55,574 nucleotides of DNA from Arenibacter arenosicollis (GCF_014397245.1 NZ_JACLHY010000030.1:1-55574), one strand, 5' to 3'. Positions 28,138-36,490 are shown, counted from the stretch's first letter. Made by a program: numbers and translations. Notes: generated by a model not told the origin, from the letters alone.

Positions 28138-28166
28138 CAAAGATAGTCATAAAATGAACGTTCATT
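28138..28166 (-). promoter_or_regulatory. TetR operon promoter with palindromic operator
   Basis: AATGAACGTTCATT at 28153-28166 is a perfect 14-base palindrome with the TGAACGTTCA core often seen for TetR-family operators. Immediately downstream on the minus strand is the -7 box TATCTTTG (28145-28138), 57 bases before the TetR ATG. A repressor bound here would block the -33/-7 spacer, which supports autoregulation. Confidence 0.75.
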
Positions 28167-28335
28167 CTTTTTTTTAACAAAGAATTAATCTTTATACTTA
28201 TTAGAGTGGAAGCGAATACGCGGCTTTTAAGAGATTGGCCAATTTCCACTAATGATTAGCGGGTAAGTGGAACACTGGGATTAGAAAACAATTTTCTTTT
28301 TAAAACTAAGTACCATAGGATCTAGATGACCTTTT

Positions 28336-29031
28336 CTAAACTACAATGGTTTTCAAAAGTGTGTAACCGTCTGTATTATTGCCGCTCACGGAATCGGCCA
28401 TATTACCATCAATACTGTTGGAAAACACATTATCACGGGTATTCAAGGTGTCCGCTTCACCTTTATAGTATGTAGAGGCATACACCGTATCACAAACGGA
28501 TTTTGGAAAAGCAATTTGGGTTGTTCTAATGGATTTTTCACTTTTATCCAACACTTCAAGATGTATATGGGGAGCCCTCCCTCTGTACCATCCAGGGAAA
28601 ATACTAATAAAGGAAGCGTTACCGTTGGCATCCGTAGTCTGGCGTCCCCTTAAGAAATGGGCATTGGTAAAATCGGTAGGTTGCAATGCAATTCCACCAT
28701 ATTCGGAGTAGTAACCTTCGGCATCGCAATGCCATACATCTACAAAAGCACTGGAAAGAGGTTTGCAATCGTTGCTTTGGTCCAGCACCTTTAGCGTAAT
28801 AAGCATGGCCACACCGGTTCTATCGGAGACAATATTGGCCCTCATTAAATCCGCTGGCGTCTTTATTGTAAAAGGCCCCGCCGTCTCGCTAGGAGATAAC
28901 TCACAATCCTCAATTATTGCTACATCGCCCTTTGGATTGCTATCCTTGGAACAGGCATGTACAACTGTAGGAACGGCAACAAGGGTTCCTATTCCCAACA
29001 ATCCTTTTTTTAGAAAATCGTTCCTTTTCAT
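28336..29031 (-). CDS. Intradiol dioxygenase-like lipoprotein
   Basis: 231 residues. Resembles the catalytic domain of intradiol ring-cleavage dioxygenases (non-heme Fe(III)). The four ligands are present: Tyr107 or Tyr108 in GYYSEYGG, Tyr149 in FPGWYRGRAPHIH, His155 and His157. The N-terminus MKRNDFLKKGLLGIG followed by a hydrophobic run and Cys27 (VVHAC) suggests an exported lipoprotein, as found in many Bacteroidota relatives annotated as protocatechuate dioxygenase-like. The usual second subunit and aromatic pathway genes are absent, so a role in catechol breakdown is uncertain. Confidence 0.88.
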   Translation of the reverse strand: MKRNDFLKKGLLGIGTLVAVPTVVHACSKDSNPKGDVAIIEDCELSPSETAGPFTIKTPADLMRANIVSDRTGVAMLITLKVLDQSNDCKPLSSAFVDVWHCDAEGYYSEYGGIALQPTDFTNAHFLRGRQTTDANGNASFISIFPGWYRGRAPHIHLEVLDKSEKSIRTTQIAFPKSVCDTVYASTYYKGEADTLNTRDNVFSNSIDGNMADSVSGNNTDGYTLLKTIVV

Positions 29032-29250
29032 TTCCAGCGAAGTTTAGACTTTACTAAAGTTATTCAAAAAGTAGGTCTAAATGAAGAAAATAGAAAGAAT
29101 TGTGTAATCGTGAGAATTATGGAAAGTTAAATCTCCATTTTCTTATGTATTGTCAATATAGGAGCCTCCATTAATTATGAGCTTAAGCAACTAGGCTCTT
29201 TAAAAATAGGAATATATACCAATTACTGGCATTCCCTAGAAAACTGTGGC

Positions 29251-29258
29251 TATCTTTG
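29251..29258 (+). promoter_or_regulatory. -7 promoter box of the DEAD-box helicase operon
   Basis: TATCTTTG matches TAnnTTTG and places the RNA start near 29264. This decides the helicase start as ATG 29273 rather than the in-frame GTG at 29246, which lies upstream of the promoter box. Confidence 0.65.
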
Positions 29259-29272
29259 CCGAAAATTATTAT

Positions 29273-30613
29273 ATGTCAAAGCAGTTTTCTGATTTAGGAA
29301 TTAACGAACACCTACTTCAAAGTTTAATAGACCAGCAAATATCAGTGCCCACTGATATTCAGAAGAAGGTAATTCCTGTGATTTTGGAGCAAAATAAAGA
29401 TGTAGTCGCTCTGGCAAAAACAGGAACCGGTAAAACAGCTGCTTTTGGGTTGCCTTTATTACAATTGATAGATAAAAATAATAGCAATATACAATTGGTA
29501 ATATTGGCGCCTACACGGGAACTGGGGCAACAGATTTATGCAAATCTGGTTTCCTTTTCCACCCATAGTCCGTCTATTTCCATTGCTTCCATATGTGGAG
29601 GAATCCCTATTAAACCTCAAATTGAACGTTTAAAGAGTACTACCCATATCGTAGTAGCCACACCAGGCCGCCTGGTGGATTTGGTGAATAGGAAGGCCAT
29701 CAATATTAAAGATATCAAGTATTTGGTTTTGGATGAGGCCGATGAAATGGTAACTGCTTTAAAGGCGGACCTGGATAATATTATTTCAGAAATTCCTAAA
29801 ACCAGAAGAACATTATTGTTTACCGCCACCATGCCGGGAGCCTTAAAACAATTGATCCAGAATTATATGTCCAAACATGTGGTTCAGATAGAAGCGGACA
29901 TGGCTACCGTAGGGCATCAGGGCATAGAGCATAGGTATGTTGTAGTGGAACCTATAGAGAAATTGGAAGTTCTGTTACACTTTTTAAAGTCCAGGGAAGG
30001 CGAAAGGGGAATTATTTTTTGCAAGACGAAAGCGGCGGTCAATAAATTGGGGAAAAATTTGGCCATCAATAAATTCCGATCAGGTGCCATCCACGGCAGT
30101 TTAACCCAAGGAATTAGAGATCGGGTGATGAGACAATTTAGGGAAGGTAATATAGATGTTATGGTAGCAACCGATTTGGCTGCCCGTGGTATCGATGTTA
30201 AGGAGATATCCTATGTGGTAAACTATCATTTACCGGACACCTATGATACCTATGTTCATAGAAGTGGACGTACCGCTAGAGCAGGGGCAGCAGGATTTTC
30301 ATTAAGCATTATCCAAAAAGAGGAAGTGGAGGATATTGCCGATTTTGAAAAGGAGTTGGGTATAGATTTTAAGGAATTTAAAAAGGCGGATGCCCAAAGT
30401 ATTGAAGAAAACAATGCCTTGATATGGGCCAACAAAATATTCAAGACCAAACCCAACCGAAATATTTCCCAAGAGTTTAGGGAAGAAATAAGAACAGTTT
30501 TCCATCATTTGACAAAAGAGGAACTTATAGATAAGATATTGGCGAATTACTTGGCGCAATCTACGGGTCACAGTCCAAAAGTAGAAACGCCCAAAAAGAA
30601 AAAAAATAAATAG
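29273..30613 (+). CDS. DEAD-box ATP-dependent RNA helicase
   Basis: 446 residues. RNA helicase for ribosome assembly or mRNA turnover. Motifs in order: Q-motif region FSDLGINEHLLQSL, AKTGTGKT (Walker A), PTRELG, TPGR, DEAD (Walker B), TAT, RGIDV and HRSGRTARAG. The C-terminal tail ends in a Lys-rich stretch (PKKKKNK) that may help bind RNA. It is followed after five bases by a second helicase gene, so the two are translated from one transcript. The family is large, so the exact name (RhlE, DeaD or other) is not assigned. Confidence 0.95.
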   Translation: MSKQFSDLGINEHLLQSLIDQQISVPTDIQKKVIPVILEQNKDVVALAKTGTGKTAAFGLPLLQLIDKNNSNIQLVILAPTRELGQQIYANLVSFSTHSPSISIASICGGIPIKPQIERLKSTTHIVVATPGRLVDLVNRKAINIKDIKYLVLDEADEMVTALKADLDNIISEIPKTRRTLLFTATMPGALKQLIQNYMSKHVVQIEADMATVGHQGIEHRYVVVEPIEKLEVLLHFLKSREGERGIIFCKTKAAVNKLGKNLAINKFRSGAIHGSLTQGIRDRVMRQFREGNIDVMVATDLAARGIDVKEISYVVNYHLPDTYDTYVHRSGRTARAGAAGFSLSIIQKEEVEDIADFEKELGIDFKEFKKADAQSIEENNALIWANKIFKTKPNRNISQEFREEIRTVFHHLTKEELIDKILANYLAQSTGHSPKVETPKKKKNK

Positions 30614-30618
30614 TAGCC

Positions 30619-31932
30619 ATGGCAAATAATATAAAAGACCAGGAGGATGTTTTAGCAAAACTAAATATCCAGCAGTTGAATCCCATGCAGGAGGAAGCTA
30701 TTGCCCTAATTGGAAAAACTACCAACACTATTATTCTGTCACCAACAGGTACGGGCAAAACTTTGGCTTTTTTGTTGCCATTGATAGATACTCTAGATCC
30801 CAATATTGACGAAGTACAGGCACTGATATTGGTGCCTACGCGTGAATTGGCCATACAAATTGAACAAGTGGTTAGAAATATGGGGACTGGTTATAAGGTA
30901 AATGCCGTTTATGGCGGACGCCCTATGTCCAAGGATAAGATTGAAATTAAACATAATCCTTCTATTTTAATAGGGACACCAGGGCGTATTTTGGATCATT
31001 TTGATAGTGACCGGTTCTCAAAGGAAAGTATTAAAACCTTGGTGCTGGATGAGTTCGACAAGTCTCTGGAAATAGGTTTTGAGGAGGAAATGGCGGGAAT
31101 TCTAAGTGAATTGCGCAATATTAAAAAAAGGATCTTGACTTCCGCTACACAGGGAGTTGAGATTCCAAGTTTTGTGAAATTGGATCAGCCAGTACTTATC
31201 GATTATTTAGAGGAAGAAGTTGGTTCAAAATTAGCAATTAAGATCGTGTTATCGCCTGCCAAGGATAAATTGCCAAGGCTACTGGAGCTGTTGCAACACT
31301 TGGGAAATCAGCCGGGAATCATTTTCTGTAATTTCAGGGATAGTATAGAGGAAGTGAGTTCTTTATTGGAGAAAAATAAAATAGGGCACACTTGCTTTTC
31401 CGGAGGAATGGAACAGAAGGATAGGGAGCGTTCCCTTATCAAATTCAGAAACGGAACCAGTCAAATTTTAATCGCCACTGATTTGGCGGCCAGGGGAATA
31501 GATATCCCGGAGTTAAAATATATAATTCATTACGAGCTTCCACATTCTTCGGAGGAGTTTACCCATAGAAATGGGAGAACGGCAAGGGTAAATGCCAAAG
31601 GTACTGCCTATGTGTTAAAATGGGAAAAGGAGCGATTGCCTGAGTTTATAAAGGATACTGGCGATATGGATATCACCAAAAAAGGGGCACCTATGAAACA
31701 GTTTTGGGAAACCTTGTTTATTTCGGGAGGAAGAAAGGATAAAATTTCCAAGGGTGATATTGCTGGGCTGTTTTTTAAGCAAGGGAATATCAACAAGGAC
31801 CAATTGGGCGACATAGAATTAAAACAGGACTGCGCATTTGTTGCCGTTCCTTTGTCGATTGCCAATCAATTGGTGGAAAAATTGAACAATTCACGTTTAA
31901 AAAAGAAAAAAGTTCGCATTACGATTCTCTAG
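30619..31932 (+). CDS. DEAD-box-like RNA helicase with DbpA-type C-terminal domain
   Basis: 437 residues. Motif I is SPTGTGKT, then PTRELA, TPGR, motif II DEFD in place of DEAD, SAT, RGIDI and HRNGRTAR. After the helicase core, residues about 360-437 form a small alpha/beta domain (KISKGDIAGLFFKQGNI, VAVPLSIANQLVEKLNN, KKKVRITIL) like the DbpA RNA-binding domain that targets 23S rRNA. It starts five bases after the first helicase. The Phe in DEFD keeps the two acidic residues, so activity is expected. Confidence 0.92.
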   Translation: MANNIKDQEDVLAKLNIQQLNPMQEEAIALIGKTTNTIILSPTGTGKTLAFLLPLIDTLDPNIDEVQALILVPTRELAIQIEQVVRNMGTGYKVNAVYGGRPMSKDKIEIKHNPSILIGTPGRILDHFDSDRFSKESIKTLVLDEFDKSLEIGFEEEMAGILSELRNIKKRILTSATQGVEIPSFVKLDQPVLIDYLEEEVGSKLAIKIVLSPAKDKLPRLLELLQHLGNQPGIIFCNFRDSIEEVSSLLEKNKIGHTCFSGGMEQKDRERSLIKFRNGTSQILIATDLAARGIDIPELKYIIHYELPHSSEEFTHRNGRTARVNAKGTAYVLKWEKERLPEFIKDTGDMDITKKGAPMKQFWETLFISGGRKDKISKGDIAGLFFKQGNINKDQLGDIELKQDCAFVAVPLSIANQLVEKLNNSRLKKKKVRITIL

Positions 31933-31980
31933 TTTTTTTGGAGTAAAAACTAAATATTTATCTGTTGGAATATATTAAAA

Positions 31981-33531
31981 ATGAAAGAAAATCTAAAAGG
32001 GAATAAAGCTGCAATCACTCCAGCGGAGATTGATAATTGTATTGCACTCTTGCAGCAATTAGTGGACCATACAGATCAGATATTTGATATTCCAAAAGAA
32101 AAAAGAACTGCTTTAATAAAGGTATCGGGCCAATTTTCCAGACCCAATAGGGAAGAATTTTCCAGAAGAAAAAAAGACGGTAAGAAAAGTGCCCTACGTA
32201 AAAAAGAAGCAAGGGACAAAAAGGCTCGGAAAGAAACAGGTATTAGAAATGCACGAGAGGCCCACATATTTGTTGCCCCTAAACTTTTGCCTACTGCAGA
32301 ATTGGTCAATCATAAAAAACAGGAACTGGAGGTATCAAGAAACTGTTATGTTTGTAAAACGGAGTTTAGCGAATTACATCATTTTTATGATACCATGTGC
32401 ATAAAATGTGGTGATTTCAACTATGCCAAGCGTTTTCAAACAGCTGATGTAAAAGGGCAAGTTGCCGTTGTAACTGGCTCTAGATTAAAAATTGGATATC
32501 ATATTACTTTAATGTTATTACGTGGTGGCGCTACTGTAATCGCTACGACCCGGTTTCCTGTTGATTCGGCATTGCGCTTTTCCAAGGAGGAAGATTTTAT
32601 GGAATGGGGGCATCGATTAAAAATACACGGTCTGGATTTACGTCATATCCCAAGTGTGGAAATATTTTGTAATTATATAGAGCGGCAATATGACCGATTG
32701 GATATTCTTATAAATAATGCAGCCCAGACGGTTAGACGGCCCGCTGGCTTTTACCATCATTTGATGTCCAAAGAAGAAAGCCCTATAACATTTCTTCCTC
32801 CAGATGCACAAAAAGTTTTGAGCGATCATACAAGTTGTTTACAGGAATTAAAAGAACTAACCTCGGGAGCGTCTCCCAATCAGAATATGCCGGTTACCTG
32901 GCATGGACCGGAAGCAGGAATCGGAATAAGGGCTTCTGCCAAATTATCGCAAATTCCATATAGTTTTGACAATGTCTTAGTGGCACAGGAAGTATTTCCC
33001 ACAGGGGAATTGGATGCCGATCTTCAACAGGTAGATTTACGCAAAACAAACAGTTGGCGACTTAAACTGGGAGAAATTGAAACTACTGAAATGTTGGAAG
33101 TACAATTGGTAAATGCTGTTGCCCCTTTTGTATTGTGCAATCGTTTGGCTGAATTAATGAAGAAGGAGAACACAGGACAAAAACATATCATTAATGTTTC
33201 GGCAATGGAAGGGAAGTTTCATCGTTCTTTCAAGGAATCACGTCACCCACATACCAATATGGCCAAGGCCGCTTTAAATATGCTTACCCATACCGCTTCA
33301 GGGGAATTGGCCAAAGCAGGAATATTTATGAATGCCGTGGACACTGGATGGGTTACGGATGAAGACCCCGCTGAACTATCTAAAATGAAACAGGAAGTCT
33401 ATGATTTTCAACCGCCTTTGGATATAGTGGATGGTGCTGCCAGGGTGATGGACCCGTTAATAGACGGAATTAATACTGGAAAACATTGGTCCGGCAAATT
33501 CCTGAAGGATTACTTTCCAATTGATTGGTAA
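31981..33531 (+). CDS. SDR-fold protein with basic and zinc-ribbon N-terminus
   Basis: 516 residues, twice the usual SDR length. Residues 1-100 are helical and basic (around 61-86 mostly Arg/Lys); 122-143 hold a four-cysteine ribbon, CYVC and CIKC. From about 160 an SDR Rossmann fold follows: [10 protein letters not shown] (164-172, altered TGxxxGIG), NNAAQ (245-249), an insert of about 110 residues (260-370), NVSAMEG (405-411) and [12 protein letters not shown]. In that last motif Lys429 is kept but the catalytic Tyr four residues before is Thr425. It lies 48 bases after the second helicase and may share its transcript. Reaction unknown. Confidence 0.82.
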   Translation: MKENLKGNKAAITPAEIDNCIALLQQLVDHTDQIFDIPKEKRTALIKVSGQFSRPNREEFSRRKKDGKKSALRKKEARDKKARKETGIRNAREAHIFVAPKLLPTAELVNHKKQELEVSRNCYVCKTEFSELHHFYDTMCIKCGDFNYAKRFQTADVKGQVAVVTGSRLKIGYHITLMLLRGGATVIATTRFPVDSALRFSKEEDFMEWGHRLKIHGLDLRHIPSVEIFCNYIERQYDRLDILINNAAQTVRRPAGFYHHLMSKEESPITFLPPDAQKVLSDHTSCLQELKELTSGASPNQNMPVTWHGPEAGIGIRASAKLSQIPYSFDNVLVAQEVFPTGELDADLQQVDLRKTNSWRLKLGEIETTEMLEVQLVNAVAPFVLCNRLAELMKKENTGQKHIINVSAMEGKFHRSFKESRHPHTNMAKAALNMLTHTASGELAKAGIFMNAVDTGWVTDEDPAELSKMKQEVYDFQPPLDIVDGAARVMDPLIDGINTGKHWSGKFLKDYFPIDW

Positions 33532-33629
33532 TTATATCCAGGCAAATTAAAACTTGAATTTACTTCAATCTGAAAAAAGCAGACCAATTCACGGGAATAC
33601 AAATTCTATTTTACACAATTAACTTTTTT

Positions 33630-33637
33630 TATCTTCG
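33630..33637 (+). promoter_or_regulatory. Possible -7 box of the HipA-like/DUF3037 pair
   Basis: TATCTTCG differs from TAnnTTTG by one base. The RNA start would fall about at the ATG at 33643, so the mRNA would have almost no leader. Tentative. Confidence 0.35.
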
Positions 33638-33642
33638 TGCTT

Positions 33643-34422
33643 ATGAATTCAATAGATATAAGAACAGTTGATGTTGTTCAATATATAAAACCTTTACGTG
33701 AAGGTGGTTCCCTGCCGGCGATTGTAAAGGCCGACGATGGATTTTTATATGTTTTAAAATTCAGAGGGGCAGGTCAAGGAAAAAAGGCGTTAATAGCGGA
33801 ACTAATTGGAGGCGAATTGGCGCGGGCTGTCGGACTTAAGGTGCCTGAATTGGTTTTTATGAATCTAGATGATTCATTTAGCAAGACAGAACCGGATGAG
33901 GAAGTTCAAGACTTACTTAAATTTAGTGTAGGGCTGAACCTAGGTTTGCATTTTTTGTCCAGTGCCATAACTTATGACCCGTTGGTTTCCACGGTTGATG
34001 CTTTGATCGCATCAAAAGTTGTACTGCTGGATAGCATTATGAGTAATATTGACAGGACGGCAAAAAACACCAACTTATTGCAATGGAACAATGAATTATG
34101 GGTAATTGATAATGGTGCAAGCTTTTATTTTCACCATAATTGGGAAACATGGAAAAATCATCTTACCAGAACCTTTCCGCTAATAAAAGACCACGTGCTT
34201 TTAGAGTTTGCCACAAAGTTAAAAGAGGCTGCATTGGTAATCAAAGAATCACTTAATACCGATAAAATTGCTGAAATCATAGGATTAATACCTGAGGAAT
34301 GGTTGTTGAACGAGGCCGATGATTTAAATCCCGATGAAATTAGAGCGGCCTATATTGAATATATATATGCCAAACTTGCCATGATCGATACATTGGTTAA
34401 AGAGTCTGAAAATGCAAGATAA
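33643..34422 (+). CDS. HipA-like kinase (short, HipA_2 type)
   Basis: 259 residues from ATG 33643; a GTG six bases upstream overlaps the possible -7 box. Protein-kinase-like fold resembling HipA but about 180 residues shorter, lacking the HipA N-subdomain. Visible catalytic elements: VLKFRGAGQGKKAL with Lys39, SNIDRTAKNTNLL with Asp137 and Asn142, and VIDNGASF with metal-binding Asp156. HipA itself phosphorylates glutamyl-tRNA synthetase and is held by the HipB antitoxin; no HipB or Xre-type gene is here. The downstream DUF3037 gene overlaps its last 11 bases, implying translational coupling and a joint function. Confidence 0.85.
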   Translation: MNSIDIRTVDVVQYIKPLREGGSLPAIVKADDGFLYVLKFRGAGQGKKALIAELIGGELARAVGLKVPELVFMNLDDSFSKTEPDEEVQDLLKFSVGLNLGLHFLSSAITYDPLVSTVDALIASKVVLLDSIMSNIDRTAKNTNLLQWNNELWVIDNGASFYFHHNWETWKNHLTRTFPLIKDHVLLEFATKLKEAALVIKESLNTDKIAEIIGLIPEEWLLNEADDLNPDEIRAAYIEYIYAKLAMIDTLVKESENAR

Positions 34423-34795
34423 AGACAAATACGAATACGCAATTATTAGACTTGTTCCTAAAGTGGAGCGTGCAGAATTCTTTAATATTGGGGTTATACT
34501 TTTTTCAAGACGGAAGAAATTTTTGGAAGTAAAATATTTAGTAGACCCCAAAAAATTGAAATGTTTCTCAAATGAAATTGATATTAATGCTATAGATGAA
34601 TATTTAAAGGCCTGGACATTGGTATGTAAAGGAGCACCTTCCGGAGGAGCAATCGGCAAACTGGATTTACCTGATAGATTTCGGTGGTTAACAGCCTCTA
34701 GGAGTACAATGATTCAGAGTTCAGAAACTCATTCAGGTCTATGCCAAGATCCTAAAAAAGAATTGGAAAATCTATTCGAAAGCTACGTTTTATAG
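34412..34795 (+). CDS. DUF3037-family protein, partner of HipA-like kinase
   Basis: 127 residues. The N-terminus matches DUF3037: YEYAIIRLVPKVERAEFFNIGVILFS, here quoted only in part by the motifs YAIIRLVP and FFNIGVILF, followed by FRWLTASRSTMIQSS and PKKELENLFESYVL. The function is unknown in the family. It overlaps the kinase gene by 11 bases. I know of DUF3037 genes lying beside HipA-like kinase genes in other bacteria, so the pair looks like a conserved module. It could be a substrate, inhibitor or adaptor of the kinase; nothing in the sequence decides. Confidence 0.85.
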   Translation: MQDKDKYEYAIIRLVPKVERAEFFNIGVILFSRRKKFLEVKYLVDPKKLKCFSNEIDINAIDEYLKAWTLVCKGAPSGGAIGKLDLPDRFRWLTASRSTMIQSSETHSGLCQDPKKELENLFESYVL

Positions 34796-35115
34796 TAGGA
34801 ACAATGGCGTAGAGTAGGGAAAAAATGAATTTAATGATCAATCTTAAAACAGGGAGTTCATATCCGGTAATTAAAGTTTATTGATTCCACTACGAGCTTA
34901 TATATTACCTTCGGGCTTAATCCAGAGAAAAGGTATAACGGTCAGGCTTATAGCAGGATACAGCGTTTTCAAATGGGCAATTGTTTAAGTAAAAACGCCC
35001 AGTTTTATGTTCCTAAAAATATTGTTAGTAAATATAAATGAACTAATTCGCTGTATTTTAAATTATTAGCACGATATTTGCAAAATAATATTATAATAAA
35101 TTTAATTACATTACA
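34796..35115 (+). other. Intergenic region with possible coding remnant
   Basis: Between DUF3037 and the cold-shock gene, a frame open from 34871 to a TGA at 35039-35041 (56 codons, no ATG or GTG near its start) has protein-like composition (for example LYITFGLNPEKRYNG and NAQFYVPKNIVSKYK). I do not recognise it. It may be the 3-prime end of a lost gene, or chance. A weak -7 box (GATATTTG, about 35076) precedes the cold-shock gene. Confidence 0.3.
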
Positions 35116-35310
35116 ATGAGTAGTAAAGGAACAGTAAAATTTTTCAATGACACTAAAGGTTTTGGTTTTATCACTGAAGAAGGTGTTGAAAAAGATCATT
35201 TTGTACACATCTCTGGATTAATCGATGAAATTCGCGAAGGCGATGAAGTATCTTTTGATCTTAAAGAAGGTAACAAAGGATTAAACGCAGTAAACGTACA
35301 AGTTATATAA
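35116..35310 (+). CDS. Cold-shock protein, CspA family
   Basis: 64 residues, the standard single cold-shock domain. RNP1 is KGFGFI (14-19) and RNP2 HFVHIS (28-33); the ending GNKGLNAVNVQVI is typical. RNA chaperone that melts mRNA structure in the cold or in general growth. It has its own terminator 27 bases downstream. Codon use is even and strong, as for an abundant protein. The other two cold-shock genes of this window carry N-terminal additions that this one lacks. Confidence 0.95.
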   Translation: MSSKGTVKFFNDTKGFGFITEEGVEKDHFVHISGLIDEIREGDEVSFDLKEGNKGLNAVNVQVI

Positions 35311-35330
35311 TATATACTTCCATGTTTAAA

Positions 35331-35362
35331 GAAAAGGCCCATCAGTTATGATGGGCTTTTTT
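35331..35362 (+). terminator. Intrinsic terminator of the cold-shock gene
   Basis: GCCCATCA (35337-35344) pairs with TGATGGGC (35349-35356), 4-base loop, followed by six T. Confidence 0.9.
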
Positions 35363-35398
35363 ATGTTCAAAAAACGACGAATTTTAAGAAATAAGGCG

Positions 35399-35406
35399 TA
35401 GTTTCG
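35399..35406 (+). promoter_or_regulatory. Possible -7 box of the J-domain gene
   Basis: TAGTTTCG differs from TAnnTTTG by one base and lies 21 bases before the ATG. Confidence 0.35.
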
Positions 35407-35427
35407 CGCCCTGTAAAAAACTGGTGT

Positions 35428-35877
35428 ATGAAGCGCATAAATGAGTACAAGAAATTATTTGGAATAGAAAAGGAGATCGATCTTAAGTTGCTGAAGAAAA
35501 GCTACCGCGACTTGGTAAAGGAATGGCATCCGGATAAATTTCAAGAAGGAGATATTAAACGTGAGGAAGCTGAAGTAAATAGTCGCAAGATTATAGACGG
35601 CTACCATTTTTTAGTAAGTATAGCTCCTGAAACAAAAGCTGCAAATCTTGAGGCATATACTGAAACTATAAATAATTCTGGTATTGCCGATTACCATCAC
35701 AAAGGCCTTTTATTGGAAATTACTTTTATGGATGGGTCTACTTATGAGTACTTTGGCGTTACCAAACAAGTTTATATCAAGATGGTTAATTCCAATACCG
35801 TTAATCGTTTTGCTAAACGTATGATCTATCCTAAATACACCTATAGACAATCTAAAAAACAGCTTCAAGAAGCGTAA
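35428..35877 (+). CDS. J-domain / KTSC-domain fusion protein
   Basis: 149 residues. Residues 1-65 are a J-domain with the HPD motif at 34-36 (EWHPDKF), which stimulates Hsp70 ATPase. Residues about 88-143 match the KTSC domain (LEITFMDGSTYEYFGVTKQVY, FAKRMIYPKYTYR), a small fold that in other proteins lies beside lysyl-tRNA synthetase or RNA-related domains. There is no Gly/Phe region or zinc centre, so it is not a DnaJ proper but a dedicated co-chaperone. It ends with a terminator shortly before the AhpD-like gene. Confidence 0.85.
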   Translation: MKRINEYKKLFGIEKEIDLKLLKKSYRDLVKEWHPDKFQEGDIKREEAEVNSRKIIDGYHFLVSIAPETKAANLEAYTETINNSGIADYHHKGLLLEITFMDGSTYEYFGVTKQVYIKMVNSNTVNRFAKRMIYPKYTYRQSKKQLQEA

Positions 35878-35945
35878 ATGCTTTAAGCTACATAACAATT
35901 ACTTGGCCAATTTTGCCAAATACATTGGTTATCTATATAACGTAA

Positions 35946-35978
35946 AAAAAGAAAGCCCATTGGGCTTTCTCTTTTTTT
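35946..35978 (+). terminator. Intrinsic terminator of the J-domain gene
   Basis: GAAAGCCCATTGGGCTTTC at 35951-35969 is a near-perfect palindrome, followed by TCTTTTTTT. It abuts the truncated start of the AhpD-like gene. Confidence 0.85.
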
Positions 35979-35986
35979 AAGGGGGG

Positions 35987-36490
35987 TTGGAACGTTGTTT
36001 TGTCGAAGCATGCTTAATAGTAGGATTCGTCCCCAATTTGTACGCCTATTACGCAAAGAACGAGACAGCCTTAGGAGATTACCTAGCATTACAGAATCGT
36101 AAAACTACCTTAAAGACAAAGGAAAAGGAAGTTATTAATCTAGTGGTGAGTCAGTTTAATGGATGTAACTACTGTTTATCCGCCCATACACAAATTGGTA
36201 AAATGAATGGTTTTACCGAAGATCAAATTTTGGAGGTCAGGACTGGTAAGGCTAGTTTTGATAGTAAGCTTGATGCCTTGGCCAAGTTTGTATTATCTAC
36301 AGTTGAAAATAGAGGAAGGGCCTCTGAAGCGGTTAAGGAACAGTTCTTTGTTGCAGGATATACCGAAGCCAATTTGATCGATGTGGTTATAGTTATTGGA
36401 GACAAGACCATTAGTAATCTAATTCACAATTTGGCCGATTTTGAAATAGATTTTCCTTTAGCGGAAGAACTACAAACAGCAGTCATATAA
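35987..36490 (+). CDS. AhpD-like carboxymuconolactone decarboxylase-family protein, shortened N-terminus
   Basis: 167 residues if it starts at TTG 35987; no ATG exists before residue 73. The peroxidase-type active site is CNYCLSAH with Cys60, Cys63 and His67. The core GFVPNLYAYYAKNETALGDYLAL is well kept, but relatives usually begin 15-20 residues earlier; here the upstream DNA is the terminator of the neighbouring gene. Either a deletion removed the start and promoter, or a weak TTG start is used. OsmC follows after 66 bases, suggesting a pair for peroxide or thiol defence. Confidence 0.75.
   Translation: MERCFVEACLIVGFVPNLYAYYAKNETALGDYLALQNRKTTLKTKEKEVINLVVSQFNGCNYCLSAHTQIGKMNGFTEDQILEVRTGKASFDSKLDALAKFVLSTVENRGRASEAVKEQFFVAGYTEANLIDVVIVIGDKTISNLIHNLADFEIDFPLAEELQTAVI

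Noticed and set aside
33643..34422. Classic HipAB toxin-antitoxin pair
   Set aside because: The kinase lacks the HipA N-subdomain and no HipB-like DNA-binding gene is adjacent; the neighbour is DUF3037.
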